Below are positions 53,514 to 64,000 of a stretch of 64,000 nt of DNA, one piece after another. Below the pieces are notes generated by a model. It saw nothing but the letters and a program-made list of their open reading frames with translations. It ran no database searches and was not told the origin of the DNA. The stretch's first letter is position 1, and every line of letters begins with the position of its first letter. Source of the DNA: Typha latifolia (taxonomy: Eukaryota > Streptophyta > Magnoliopsida > Poales > Typhaceae); the NCBI GenBank assembly GCA_019914945.1, contig CM034099.1, forward strand, positions 21,540,704 to 21,604,703, read 5' to 3'. Made by a program: the position numbers and the translations under genes.

Positions 53514-54999
53514 GAGATTTTGGACATCTCTCTAGCTTTCTTCTGCCCCACGCGTCCACCACAGGACTACAGGAGCGTGTTGACGGACGCCACAACTGTA
53601 CTCCTTTCTATGGTTTTCGAACTTGGAAGGATTCGTCCCTCGTAGGATGGCGATACGCTTTGCCGATAAATAAAAAACGAGACATTTTGACTTTCTTTCT
53701 TACTGTACTTTTTCTCGCTCGTTCTGACTTTTAAATATATATTATATTTACATTATAATTCACTGAGCAATTTAATAATTTAGAAAAGTTGACATAAATA
53801 GATGAGGTGCTCTAATTTTCTCATTCTAACTAACAACTAGGATAAAGATATTCAAGTAAATCGAAGACATCTATCCTCAATAACCTCCTTTATTTCAACC
53901 CATCAAACATGTATAAAATTGAAGCACAATTATTGGTCATAATATCAGCACATAGTATTCTAGACAGCTTAGTCCGAATAATCTAATTGAGGTGATCAAT
54001 TTGAAGGTTTCTTTTTTAGCCTAAAAGGAACAAGGGAATCAAATTAGTTCATTTTTGTGATTTTAATAAGTTGTGAGCCTATACATTATGCTTATGAGCA
54101 CAAGCTCAAGAAGCAGTTGACAGATTTAACAAACACTATTGGAAGAAGGGAAAGAGAGAAGAGAAGATACCATGAAGATAAATTTAGATATTCATGAATT
54201 AAAATTAACTTCAATACAAACAAGAGATTCATAGCAGGGATGAGACTAGACTGGTGGTAAAAACAGGTCAGGATTAAATATAACTAAACCATCAGATTTT
54301 ACATTCGAAACGGTCCGGATAAAGATTAGATATCTCTATCCATCTTGCGTATAGAATGGTATTAGAAAAAAAAAATTATTCAATACGATCAAATAGAATT
54401 TTATTGGGGTTTGAATTCCAATAGCTCATATGTATTTATTGCATAAATATAACTAATTAACTACATCTAAGTTATGATTTACCTAACCAGATTTAATAGA
54501 TCCGATTCCAATCGGCCCGCTGACGCAACTCAATCCCAACTCACAAAACTCCCAAACTGTCCAATCTCAGGTCTTCAAGTTCCCAAAGTCAAGTCTCCAT
54601 ATATTATTCAACTCTTGAAAGTCCAAGCTGGCTCCATCCACCGTTTTCTCCGTCATCAATTACGATATGGTTGTGGAAACATTTGTGGTCTATTAATTGT
54701 ATTATTTTCTTTACAGTTGACAAACTTGTAGTAAGATTATCGAAGTTATCATTTGCTACTATGCCTAGTAGTACTTCTCTCTTCGTATATACTTTAACTA
54801 AGAAAGAAAGTTCTTGCCACTAAAAAGATCACACATTGCTTAATGTTTTTATCATAGTATTTATATATATATGACCATACATTTACTAATTCTACTTCGA
54901 ATTCTAACATCCAAATTCCAATGTAGATAACTATTGGTGATTAATTATAAAAAAAATGAAAGTAAATCCCATCGAAACAATCTAAGTAAGATGAGATCC

Positions 55000-55310
55000 C
55001 TGACAGAAATCATATAAGATTAGGACCAATAGAAAAGCAACGAAAACCCTAAGCAACGAGATCAATCGAGAACGAGAAGGGGAAAGAAGAAGATACCACG
55101 CTCGATGTCCGCGAGGATTAGATCCAAAAGTTCCTCCTCGGGAGTAGATTGGTACGACCGCTTGATCGGTCCTCTTCATTCTGCTGAGGTTTGCTCAGGT
55201 CAAGGATCAAGCAAACAAGTGAGGAATGGGGGGAGAAGGGGAAGGAAGCGTGCGCCGGAGGAGAGAAAGCAACGAAATATGAAGAGGAAGTCTTTAAGTT
55301 TATAATAAAT
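55000..55310 (-). other. Orphan promoter/first-exon-like island
   Basis: On the minus strand the block has TTATTATAAACTTAAAG near 55295-55310, a C/T-rich leader, an ATG at 55177-55179 opening MKRTDQAVVPIYSRGGTFGS, and a donor-like GTG|GTATCTTC. An intron-like tract follows (with ttagggtttt) and then an acceptor-like TTTCTGTCAG near 55006. In another frame, without an ATG, the same DNA reads STPEEELLDLILADIERG. No downstream exon was recognised before the kinase gene. It could be a gene fragment or a non-coding RNA start. Confidence 0.3.
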
Positions 55311-57549
55311 TACCAGGATATAAGCCCAATTATTTCGGCCTGGCCCAATCGCAGATGGGCACGTGGGCCGTTGTCCTACTCCTGGTGGTACCTTTTCCTT
55401 TCAGATTGTTAGGTATTTGCCAATACACTTTTAATTAACAAATTAAATTTAGATTAGACAAAGATTATTCTTTTACTATTATATAAATTGTCTATACCGG
55501 TTTAAAAGCTATCTAATGCTACTTAGGTTTTATAATACGACGATAATAATAATTTGTTAGGACTACTCTATAAATATATATTTATAAATAAAAAAACTAA
55601 TTATAATGGCAAGAACCATTCTCCTTATTCCTTCTAGTTTTTGTTTAAGGAGATGGATAGATAACGGTCTTCTTAATCAAAGTGATACTGCACCAGAGAG
55701 GACGACATTCTCCAAGCTCTCATCCAGTGATAAAAGGCGATGGCATTAACTGTGCTACTCCTGTCACTCTTTCTCACCCATTGGCCATTATATATATATA
55801 TATATAGAAAACTTATTTACAAAATAAGAGTATTCTGCATCTTCAATTTATCATATTTTAGTAGTTAAACATATATGTTCAGATTCATTGGCCATTAGGC
55901 TAGAATAATTCATTGATTTCTAGAATATGGTAGTTCCATAGAAAAAATAATGGAAGGATAAAGCAATTGCTCTCTAATATAATTCTTACATTTAGCCTAT
56001 AATAATAGACAACATCATAAATGGAACACAACATTAAGCTCGTAGACATAATAAAATATAAAAAATAAAGCATCACTCTAATAGATTCGTAAGTGCAGAG
56101 AGTCTCGAGTTAGCCTGCAGCTTCAGTCAAGCTAGCAATCTAATACACAGCCTCATAAATTCTTGAAGTCGTGAATTTCTAGGATCTCCAACCTACAACA
56201 AATAAAAAGTGAAAAATAAACCTACAACACACTAACCCTACAGTGGAGCGATGGCTAAAAAAAATTACACTGAGCCGCCCAACCACATTATGAAATAATA
56301 AATACTCATAATCTCAATTAAATATCACTTAATAATATGACTTATATATCTCATGATCACTTTTGTTTACATATTTAGATCAATTAATAAAAAAATTAAA
56401 TTTATAAAATTCTAACATTGATTGCAAGAGGTTGTAAGAGAAATGATGTAAGGTGGAAATGGAGAAGTCATCTAATCAAGGTCGAGAACACAAGCTACAA
56501 CAAAGCATAGGAAAAGCGAGGAAGGATGAGGGCGGCGCGATAACAACAAAGCATAGCAAAAGTGAGAGTCAACGAGAGTTCCTAATAATCAAAGGGAAAA
56601 GAAGTCACTTTATGGTATAAATCCAACATTACAATAATAGGGAGGCAACGGTGGATCAAAATAAATAAATAATAAATAAAAGATATCGGGCATAGAGAGA
56701 GCACTCTACTTTTCCCAAAAGCTCTCATACTAAAACTAATGGAGTAGCAAAGTGGCGTAAGGCGATGTAGCGAGAAATAGTGCATGGGCTGGGGAGCTGC
56801 ACAAGGTGGCAGCAAAGGCCACGTATAACGAGTAGAGTTAGAGTCATTGCAGTAAAGAGTCGACATGATGAAGAATGAGACGGGGCTACCAAATAAAAAG
56901 GATAGACAGAGATTTAAGAGATAGGATAGGGTTGAGTCAAATTGAAACTCACTAGGGAACTTTGTGGCCTGATATCTCAAAACTGTAGCAACAACAAAAA
57001 GGAGAGAATAGAAAAAAAGTTAGGAGAAAAGGACAAGTAAGAAAAAGGGGATGAAATGATAGTAAATAAATCATGAGGTAGGAAAAACCTCTCCCCTCCC
57101 TTATCCACTAGGTTGGGAAAAGATAGGGTAGTAAAGCTCCAAAAAGAGGGGAGAAAGAGGTAATCGAACCCTAGTAGAGATAAAACTGATGCCTTAAATT
57201 GAGTACTTTATGACACATATTTATGTTTGCATGTTAAATTATAAGGTTATATTAAAAGATAAAAATGTTTTTGGGGAGTTTTTGACCAAATTAGCTCTAT
57301 TTTAAAATTTATTTATCAACGTAAACAACACCTAAGCTTAAATTCCAAAAGATATCTATTTTACTATAGTCTTAACTAAAATACTTAATTATTAAGTATT
57401 TTATGTATCTGAAAAAAAAAGAGCTTTGCTCTAGAATAATATAAATCTCTTTTAAATATTTAAATTTAGGTATTATTTATTTTAATAAATAAATTTAAAA
57501 ATAGATCTAGTCCAACAACTCCTCGACTCGTCCAATGTAGCACATGATA

Positions 57550-58550
57550 ATTGTGGATTTAATTAAAGCTGTACCATTACCATGTGATTTGACTTAGTCG
57601 CTGAAGCTTATGTGGCCGCCAACGGAAGTTGCATAACGCTTTTAAAAAGTCAAGAAAGTTACGCGAACGCGGGGTTGGTCGTGGCCACGTTGTTCTTGCC
57701 GAATAACTATTCCGAATTATATCTGATAGAGATTTCAGATTTCTCCTCGTCCCAAGTTAGATAGGGATAAAAGAAAGTTATCCCACTTTTAATTTGCCTT
57801 TATAATATCTCTTTAACTAATATTTTATACTATATATATATATATGGTGAAAATATTTTAATATAGAATCTGTATTTATGATAATATGTAAATAGGATGA
57901 ATTCAGTCAAACTATTGTTTGTCAATGAACCAAAACTAACTATGAGCGAGACAGTATAATATTTATCTATATATAAAATCGAGGGCCTTTTACATAATTG
58001 CCGGTGAATTTATTTAAAATATTATAATTATTCGTACATTATTTAAATACTATATTTATCATTAAAGTCTTTTAACTCTCTCACGTGACAATTATGATAT
58101 TATAAATATCTACTGTATATCAAATTAATATATAAAAAAAAGAGTTACATTTTGATACTTTTTATTCCTATCCTAACAATCAACTAAATAGTGTTCGACT
58201 ATATCGAGATTTCTTGATAATATATTCCTCCTTTTTAGTTTAGTATTTTAACAGACAAGCATTTAATAAATCTCCAAAAGTCTTCTATTCTCTTAAGTGT
58301 ATAACAAGGTGGTCGAATTATGGCTTTAATGAAAGCCGTACCGTGTGATACAAATCTTACTTTGACTTAATTAAAAAGTCAAGAAAGTTACACGAAGGAG
58401 CTTGGCCTCTCTTGTTTTCTTTTTTAAATTTCGATCATCTATCTGGATAAGTATTCGGAAAAGAGATAGAGATTTCTCTCCCTCCTCACTCGTCCTAAAT
58501 TAGGCAGGGAACAAGGTTTTCTCGTTACACTGCTTATAATACCAATCCGG
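57550..58550. repeat. Two diverged direct copies of a ~250-bp segment
   Basis: Segments at about 57550-57815 and 58320-58550 share aaaaagtcaagaaagttac, gatagagattt, cgtccyaartta and a final ttataata, in the same order with gaps. This is an old segmental duplication upstream of the first PLAC8 gene. Confidence 0.55.
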
Positions 58551-59239
58551 TATTCATAATTCATTGTGATAAAGAGTTTATAGTTTCTGGTACTCTAATA
58601 ATTGCTGAGAAGTCAACGCATAACACTAAATTAAGGCTGACCAGATAACTGATAAGGTCAAAATACAGGTGGTAATCAATTGGCTGGGGACACGTAGAAT
58701 AAACCCACCGAATTGTGTTTTTTTTCCATCTGATATTATCCTTTCGTTCTATTCTACATAGTAGTCTAAGATGGCAGACTGGTAAAGCCCAAACAAAAGC
58801 AACTTTCTAACTACTACCACGTTTGCTAGCTGGACCTGGATGCTACATAAATAATGCTTGCTGTTTTATTATTATTATTTAGAGAGGTTAATGGTGTTCC
58901 GATTAAATGGATATTATTATAGTTTGAATTTAAAAGCACGTATACAACATGAGTTCTTTTAAAGTTTTATAGCGATTTAATACTTGGCTGTTACTGTAAA
59001 AAAAAACGGGGGGGGAAAAAAAAAAATACAATTAGCTCAACTTGCATGGATTCTAGCAAGCCAGCTAATAAATACTTTTGTCCTCTCCCACTCCGATATC
59101 CATCATTCCACTTTGAATCAGTCATCACATTCATTCCCTTCCGACGTATTACTTATTCAAATACATCCATACTAGTCAAAGTCATAATTTGCAGGTAAGC
59201 AATACTAAAAAATATAATAATTTCACATGGTCAGGCTGC

Positions 59240-59247
59240 TATAAATA
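59240..59247 (+). promoter_or_regulatory. Putative TATA box of PLAC8 gene 1
   Basis: TATAAATA at 59240-59247 lies 71 nt upstream of the ATG at 59318, a typical spacing for a short plant leader. Confidence 0.65.
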
Positions 59248-59317
59248 GATCCATCCTCATATCCAGATTGGTATCTCCTCACTAGTATCTAACTAACTTA
59301 TCTCTAACCTTCCAGCC

Positions 59318-60130
59318 ATGAATGCCAACAAGTCCTTCGAGCCGATGCCCGGGGTTCCGGTGCCTCCCCATCACCATGCATACGGTGGCCAATCTCAAGC
59401 CTGGACGACGGGCCTTTGCGACTGCACTGATGACTGTGGAAACTGTACGTAAGATCGATGTTAGCTTAATTTAACTACTCTTCTATCTCTTTGCATGTCT
59501 GTTGCATTTACACGGTGCTCTAATATTACAACAGGCTGCATGACTTTCTGGTGCCCATGCGTGACATTTGGCCGGATCGCCGAAGTCGTCGACAGAGGCA
59601 CAACATGTAAGTTGCATGTTTAATTCAATATTTACTATCCAGAAAAGAATAGCTCTGATGTTGTATTGGATACCATTAGAAAGGTCTAATTTGATTGTAA
59701 AAAATTAGCCTGCGGGACGAGCGGAGCTCTTTATGGGCTAATACTGGCGTTTACGGGGTGCCAGTGGATATACTCGTGCATGTACAGATCCAAACTCCGG
59801 GCGCAGTACAACCTACCTGAATCCCCCTGCGCTGACTGCTGCGTTCACTTCTGCTGTGAATACTGTGCACTTTGCCAACAGTACAGGGAGCTCAAGAACC
59901 GTGGATTCGATATGACCATAGGTATATATCTCTCTCTCTCTCTCTCTTTTATGAATTTATAGAGTTTTAATTACTCTCTGAAATAAGAATACTGAATTAT
60001 GTTCAATTTAAGGAGATCGCATGGCTGAATTGGTTTTGGTGGTGACTTTGCAGGGTGGCAACTAAACATGGAGAGGCAGGGAGCTGCGGCGGCTACTCAG
60101 CCGCCGTTCATGCAAGGAATGGGTCGTTGA
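59318..60130 (+). CDS. PLAC8 family protein 1 (PLANT CADMIUM RESISTANCE / cell number regulator-like)
   Basis: Exons 59318-59444, 59535-59606, 59709-59921, 60054-60130 (489 nt, 162 aa). The N-terminus is Pro/His-rich ([20 protein letters not shown]). The PLAC8 domain has [18 protein letters not shown] with the CCxxxxCPC motif at residues 43-51, [14 protein letters not shown], a hydrophobic segment [29 protein letters not shown] and a Cys-rich [20 protein letters not shown], then ELKNRGFDM. It ends GMGR. Family members are small membrane proteins; Arabidopsis PCR proteins affect cadmium and zinc export, and CNR proteins affect organ size. Which role applies here cannot be decided. AATAAA at 60327-60332 is a likely poly(A) signal. 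It is followed 3 kb on by a paralogue. Confidence 0.93.
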
Positions 60131-60648
60131 ACAAAAGCAAAAAGATTGGAAGGCTTAAACTTACGATAATGATCTATGCTATCACAAGTCAATTGATTGA
60201 TTCTCGCTTGCTAGTGTGATTAATTTGTTTCTTAATTCTCATTTGATGTGGGTACGTGTTGATGAATAAGCGATGTTATGGTTCAGGATCTCCAAGGCTT
60301 TTTATAATTAAAGTGTAATTTTTCTAAATAAATTTTATCGTGGGTGTTTTAAAGGCACTGCCATGAACTCTATCGCTCATTTTAAGTAGGTGTGATGAGT
60401 GATTTACCACAGTTAGTGTAGACAATTCGGCCTTTGTATCTATATACAATGGTCCAGCTTACTTAATCTATGAACTTCAACTAAAAAAACAAATATATAG
60501 CTTACACCGGAAGCTACCAGCTCTGAAAACTTGGCTTGGCTGTTCATTTACCCAATTATGGCAGTCCATTAGTTGACTTAAAAAATTTTATTCAAATAAA
60601 AGATCAAAATGTCAATGTCAGTGCCGGCCTCCGCTAAGATTTGGGAGC

Positions 60649-60680
<32 letters not shown>

Positions 60681-61230
60681 TGTGGTCTTCTTTAAAATAT
60701 CGATTGGATTGCATTGGTTTGGTGCCTTGTTGCCGTCTTCTTTAATGAACTTTCACTCAATAAAATAAAAGATCAAAACACTATAAAAATACGACTTAAT
60801 TTGCACTAAGATCGGCATGCTATAATTTAGATGACACAACTTTGAAGTTGAGACTTGAGCAGTAAAAGCTAATGGGTTCATAGATGAACAGCCTCGTATT
60901 AATTATCACTTTATCTTATTTTCTTCAATAAATGTCATTATTCTTCGACATTGTCGCATTTAAGATAAATAAGAGTTTAAACGAGCCGAGCTTGATCGAG
61001 CCTGGCTCTAATCAAGCTTGGATTGAAATTAATTTCGAGCCTATCTTCGTGATCAAGCTTGCCAATTTCGAATTTGAGCTAATTTCGAGCTTAAACGAGC
61101 TACTCAATTAGTGATTTCAAGCGTTATCAATTTCAAACCATTTTCGAGCCTGAGCAAGCTTAAATTAATTTAGGCTTGAATCAAGCTTGAAATAAAATCT
61201 AATTCAAGTATAAAGATATAAATATTATCA

Positions 61231-61445
61231 AAATATAAATTACAAGTAATAAAGATAAATGGGTTAAAAACTACAAGCAACCAAAATATAAATTACAAAT
61301 AACAAAGATAATTATGTTAAAAAACTATAAGCAACCAAAATATAAATTACAAATAACAAAGATAATTATGTTAAAAAAATATAAGCAACCAAAATATAAA
61401 TTACAAACAATAAAGATAATTGTGTCAGAAAATCAAGGATGGCCG
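61231..61445. repeat. Four tandem copies of a 53-54-bp repeat
   Basis: The word aaatataaattac starts at 61231, 61284, 61338 and 61392. Copies end in variants of caagcaaccaaaa or aacaaagataattatgtt. Confidence 0.8.
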
Positions 61446-61792
61446 TGCCGGCGGCGTACCGGCACGTGACACGAGGGGTGCCGCACAACACCCCTCCTAA
61501 TAGCTTCGCCATCGACCTCGTCGCCGTCGCCGCTCGCCCGAGCTCGCGTCGGGTGCCTTAGTCGAGGGAGAGGAAGAAAGAGATAGAGAGAGAGAATCTG
61601 CAACTTAAATTTTAACCGATAAACCCTCTCTCTCTCAATCTCTTTCTTCCTCTCCCTCGACTAGGGCACCAGACGCAAGCTTGGGCGAGTGGCGACGACG
61701 ACGACCAAGGTGGTACATTTTTCTCTCATTTTCTTACGGCATGGGCGGCAAATGTCGCGGCACGGATCTTGCCTGTGGCACGGCCATCATTA
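61434..61792. mobile_element. 359-bp foldback hAT-like MITE with perfect 8-bp target duplication
   Basis: CAGAAAAT flanks both sides (61426-61433 and 61793-61800). The left end is CAAGGATGGCCGTGCC and the reverse complement of the right end is TAATGATGGCCGTGCC (13/16). Inside are two long inverted arms around 61535-61595 and 61625-61690 (cgagggagaggaagaaagaga against tctttcttcctctccctcg). It is nested in the larger element and related to 38030-38505. Confidence 0.85.
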
Positions 61793-61862
61793 CAGAAAAT
61801 AACGATTAAAATTCTGAATGAGTGAAAGGGTTTTAATCTGATGGTTCATATTAGTTTGATAT

Positions 61863-61896
<34 letters not shown>

Positions 61897-63081
61897 GAGC
61901 CTTATCGAGCCGACTCGATCGAGCTGGCTCGGGATCAAGCTTCGCTCGAATTTAATTTCGAGCCTAGCTTTAATGATCAAGCTCAGCTTAGGCTATTTTT
62001 GAGCCGAGCTTGATCGAGCATTATCGAGCCGAACTTAAGCCGAGCTTGATTATTTTGACAGCCCTAAAGACAAACATCCTCATGTCCATTTTAATAGGAA
62101 AATGAATGCACTGAATACGTTCAGTATAAAAGGGAGGTATCTATTTGCAAATATGTCTAGTAAATGGAGCATGCGTGGACTATGCATAATAAACAAGCAG
62201 ATTCCGATAAGGGGTGACACTCGATCCGATTAAGTGGGTTTGCGTTGGATTATAGTGATACAAATACAAACATAATTAATTTATTAAATGGTTTAAAAAT
62301 TTTAATCACAAATACAATTTATGTATTAAATAGGCTATATGGGTTATAAATAAATTATCATAACACATATTATTTAAATTGATATAAGTCATTTGAATTA
62401 TAAATAAGTTTATTTGAATTATAAACTAGTTCATTTACATTATAAATATACTTTTGTTCATGTTGTAAATAGAGAATTTAAATGATAAAAGTGTTTATTT
62501 GAGTCTTATTGTGTCATAAGTGGATGGATGGATCTGATCTCAAACTGGGCTAAACATGTCAATATCCAATTATTTATCAGGTTAGATGAATTGACAGACT
62601 TACAACTCAAAGTAGGTTAAGGTAATTTTCAATCTATTTAAAAGTCAAATTATCGTATTAAATTACTATGTCACATCTACCCCTATTTTTTAATTTTATT
62701 ATTGTCTTTTCTTCTTCAATTCTCTTTATTTTATTATTTTAGAAAGACTAGACGAGGATTAGTCAAGTAGGTCCACTTATTTTTTTCTCTATGCTACTTA
62801 TTATTCCAAGATAACAGAGTGGAAATAAAGGTGCCAGCTTAACACATGCCCTACAATATGAATATCTCTCGAATATCATCCACTCATTCAGGAAGCCAGC
62901 CAAAAGATAATTGTATTTAAGTATTTAGCAACTAAATAAATACATGCATTCATACTATTCAAAGTCATCAGGTCAACCGATATGAACTTCACATATGAAT
63001 ATCTATATGTATATATATATATATAACATATGTAGATCTGTATCTCACCACTAATATTTCTAAGTTCTAAACCTTAGAGTC

Positions 63082-63866
63082 ATGTATCCTCCTAAGCCGT
63101 TTGAGCCGGCTGCTCCGGCGGCGGCGGCGGTGACCGGCATTCCGATGCCGACCAATTCCCGCCCACTCCATTCCTGGTCCTCGGGGCTCTTCGACTGCAC
63201 TGACGACTGTGGAAATTGTAAGATTCTCGGCTTAAACTTTTTCTTCCTCTTTCTCTTCTGGTAAATATTGTAACACGTATAGTTCTATTGACAGGCTGCC
63301 TGACTTGCTGGTGTCCATGCGTTACATTTGGTAGGATCGCTGAAATGATCGACAAAGGCACAACGGGTAAGTCGTCAAATTTCCTTGGCCTTTAATTTGC
63401 TCTCTAGTGGATGTCCTTTTTCCTACAAATTTTAACACTAATGTTTGTTTGCAAATGGATGAGCAGCATGCGGTATGAGTGGAGCTCTGTACGCCGTATT
63501 GTATACATTCACCGGATTCCAATGGATATATTCATGGATGTATAGATCCAAATTCCGAGCTCAATACGACTTAGTTGAAGTCCCCTGCTGCGATTGCTGC
63601 ATTCACTTCTGCTGTGAGCGCTGCTCTCTCTGTCAACAGTACAGAGAGCTCAAGAACCATGGATTCGATATGGAATTAGGTTGCTCTAGAGCTCCCCTGA
63701 ATACTTCGAAAAATTTGACCAAAGTGAAGGATTAATTGGTGTTTGGTTGGTGTTTTTTGCAGGATGGCATCTTAACTTGGAGCGGATGCCGAGAGCTACG
63801 TCTTCGACTAGGACTCAGCCGGCGGTCATGCAAGGAATGTATCGTGAAGGAAGTGAGCATAATTAG
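63082..63866 (+). CDS. PLAC8 family protein 2 (tandem paralogue of PLAC8 protein 1)
   Basis: Exons 63082-63217, 63295-63366, 63467-63679, 63763-63866 (525 nt, 174 aa). Exons 2 and 3 (72 and 213 nt) have exactly the lengths seen in the upstream paralogue. The N-terminus is Pro/Ala-rich ([19 protein letters not shown]). The domain has [18 protein letters not shown] with CCxxxxCPC at 46-54, [43 protein letters not shown] and [20 protein letters not shown], then ELKNHGFDM. The tail is longer and ends REGSEHN. AATAAA at 63978-63983 occurs in the same TTTCTAAATAAA context as in gene 1. Both look intact. Confidence 0.93.
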
Positions 63867-64000
63867 ATGCAGGTCTTCAACTTATGGACCCAAGAAAGAA
63901 AAAAATGATGTTATTATGAGTCTATTTGGATTAATTCCGGTTTGCATATATTGGGATTTGTTTCCTTTTGTTTTCTAAATAAACGATGTAATGCTCCTTG

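Larger units (their letters stand above)
53514..59239. other. Spacer between the kinase and the first PLAC8 gene
   Basis: Mostly AT-rich non-coding DNA. It includes the first-exon-like island at about 55000-55310 and a diverged direct duplication (57550-57815 and 58320-58550). The longest open frame (minus 56980-56582) has no family resemblance. Confidence 0.5.
60970..62066. mobile_element. 1.1-kb hAT-like AGCTCG-rich element with 8-bp target duplication
   Basis: Flanks AAGATAAA (60962-60969) and AAGACAAA (62067-62074) match at 7 of 8. The left end is TAAGAGTTTAAACGAGCC and the reverse complement of the right end is TAGGGCTGTCAAAATAATC. Both subterminal zones are full of gagccgagcttgatcgagc words facing opposite ways. 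No transposase is present. It contains a 53-54-bp tandem repeat (61231 on), the nested element at 61434-61792 and an AT run at 61866-61894. Confidence 0.7.
60131..63081. other. Spacer between the tandem PLAC8 genes
   Basis: It holds the 3' UTR of gene 1, a (TTA)n run at 60649-60680, the nested elements at 60970-62066, AT-rich DNA, and the promoter of gene 2 with a (TA)n run near 63008-63026. No exon recognised. Confidence 0.6.

Noticed and set aside
56582..56980. 132-residue frame on the minus strand
   Set aside because: Composition is that of a random pyrimidine-rich strand; no motif, start context or homology recognised.

Overview
The window is nuclear DNA from a flowering plant, almost certainly a monocot: it holds an AGL17-clade MADS-box gene with an exact miR444 site and an opposite-strand MIR444-type locus, a combination known only from monocots. 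Long AT-rich introns and many decayed hAT-like and LTR elements would suit a non-grass monocot such as a palm, but I cannot name the genus. All gene models below were spliced by eye; the five complete ones keep one open frame across GT-AG junctions and give lengths divisible by three.

Layout. 1-1364 (+): last exon of a chloroplast ClpS1 adaptor, cut by the left edge. 2841-25078 (-): a 25-exon TAF2 gene (TFIID subunit, 1,329 aa), tail-to-tail with ClpS1. 25.1-30.5 kb: gene-poor spacer. 31104-41598 (+): a 7-exon MIKC MADS-box gene (235 aa, AGL17/ANR1 clade) with a 7.5-kb second intron that contains a degenerate Ty1/copia element. About 47.9 to 39.9 kb (-): a probable MIR444 primary transcript that runs antisense into the MADS gene. 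49531-53397 (-): a CRK43-like receptor-like cytoplasmic kinase (420 aa). 53.4-59.3 kb: spacer with an orphan first-exon-like island near 55.1 kb and a diverged direct duplication. 59318-60130 and 63082-63866 (+): two tandem PLAC8 (PCR/CNR) genes of 162 and 174 aa with matching exon structure, separated by nested hAT-like elements.

The most interesting system is the MADS/miR444 pair. MADS exon 3 (62 nt) contains the exact complement of two known miR444 isoforms. About 5.9 kb downstream lies an inverted copy of that exon, also exactly 62 nt, matching at 47 of 62 positions and keeping its own AG and GT splice sites on the minus strand. A minus-strand transcript starting near 47.9 kb could splice the inverted copy next to the antisense of MADS exon 3 and so form the hairpin. 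The target gene would thus encode one arm of its own microRNA on its other strand. This matches the natural-antisense miR444 arrangement described in rice and shows how it could have arisen, by inverted duplication of one exon.

Distinct mobile elements are also visible: four members of an AG/TC-rich family with ends like TAGRGSTGTCAAA, a 467-bp MITE with a perfect 8-bp target duplication, a foldback hAT-like element with a perfect 8-bp duplication nested inside another, and a poly(A)-tailed retroposed insert with a perfect 15-bp duplication.
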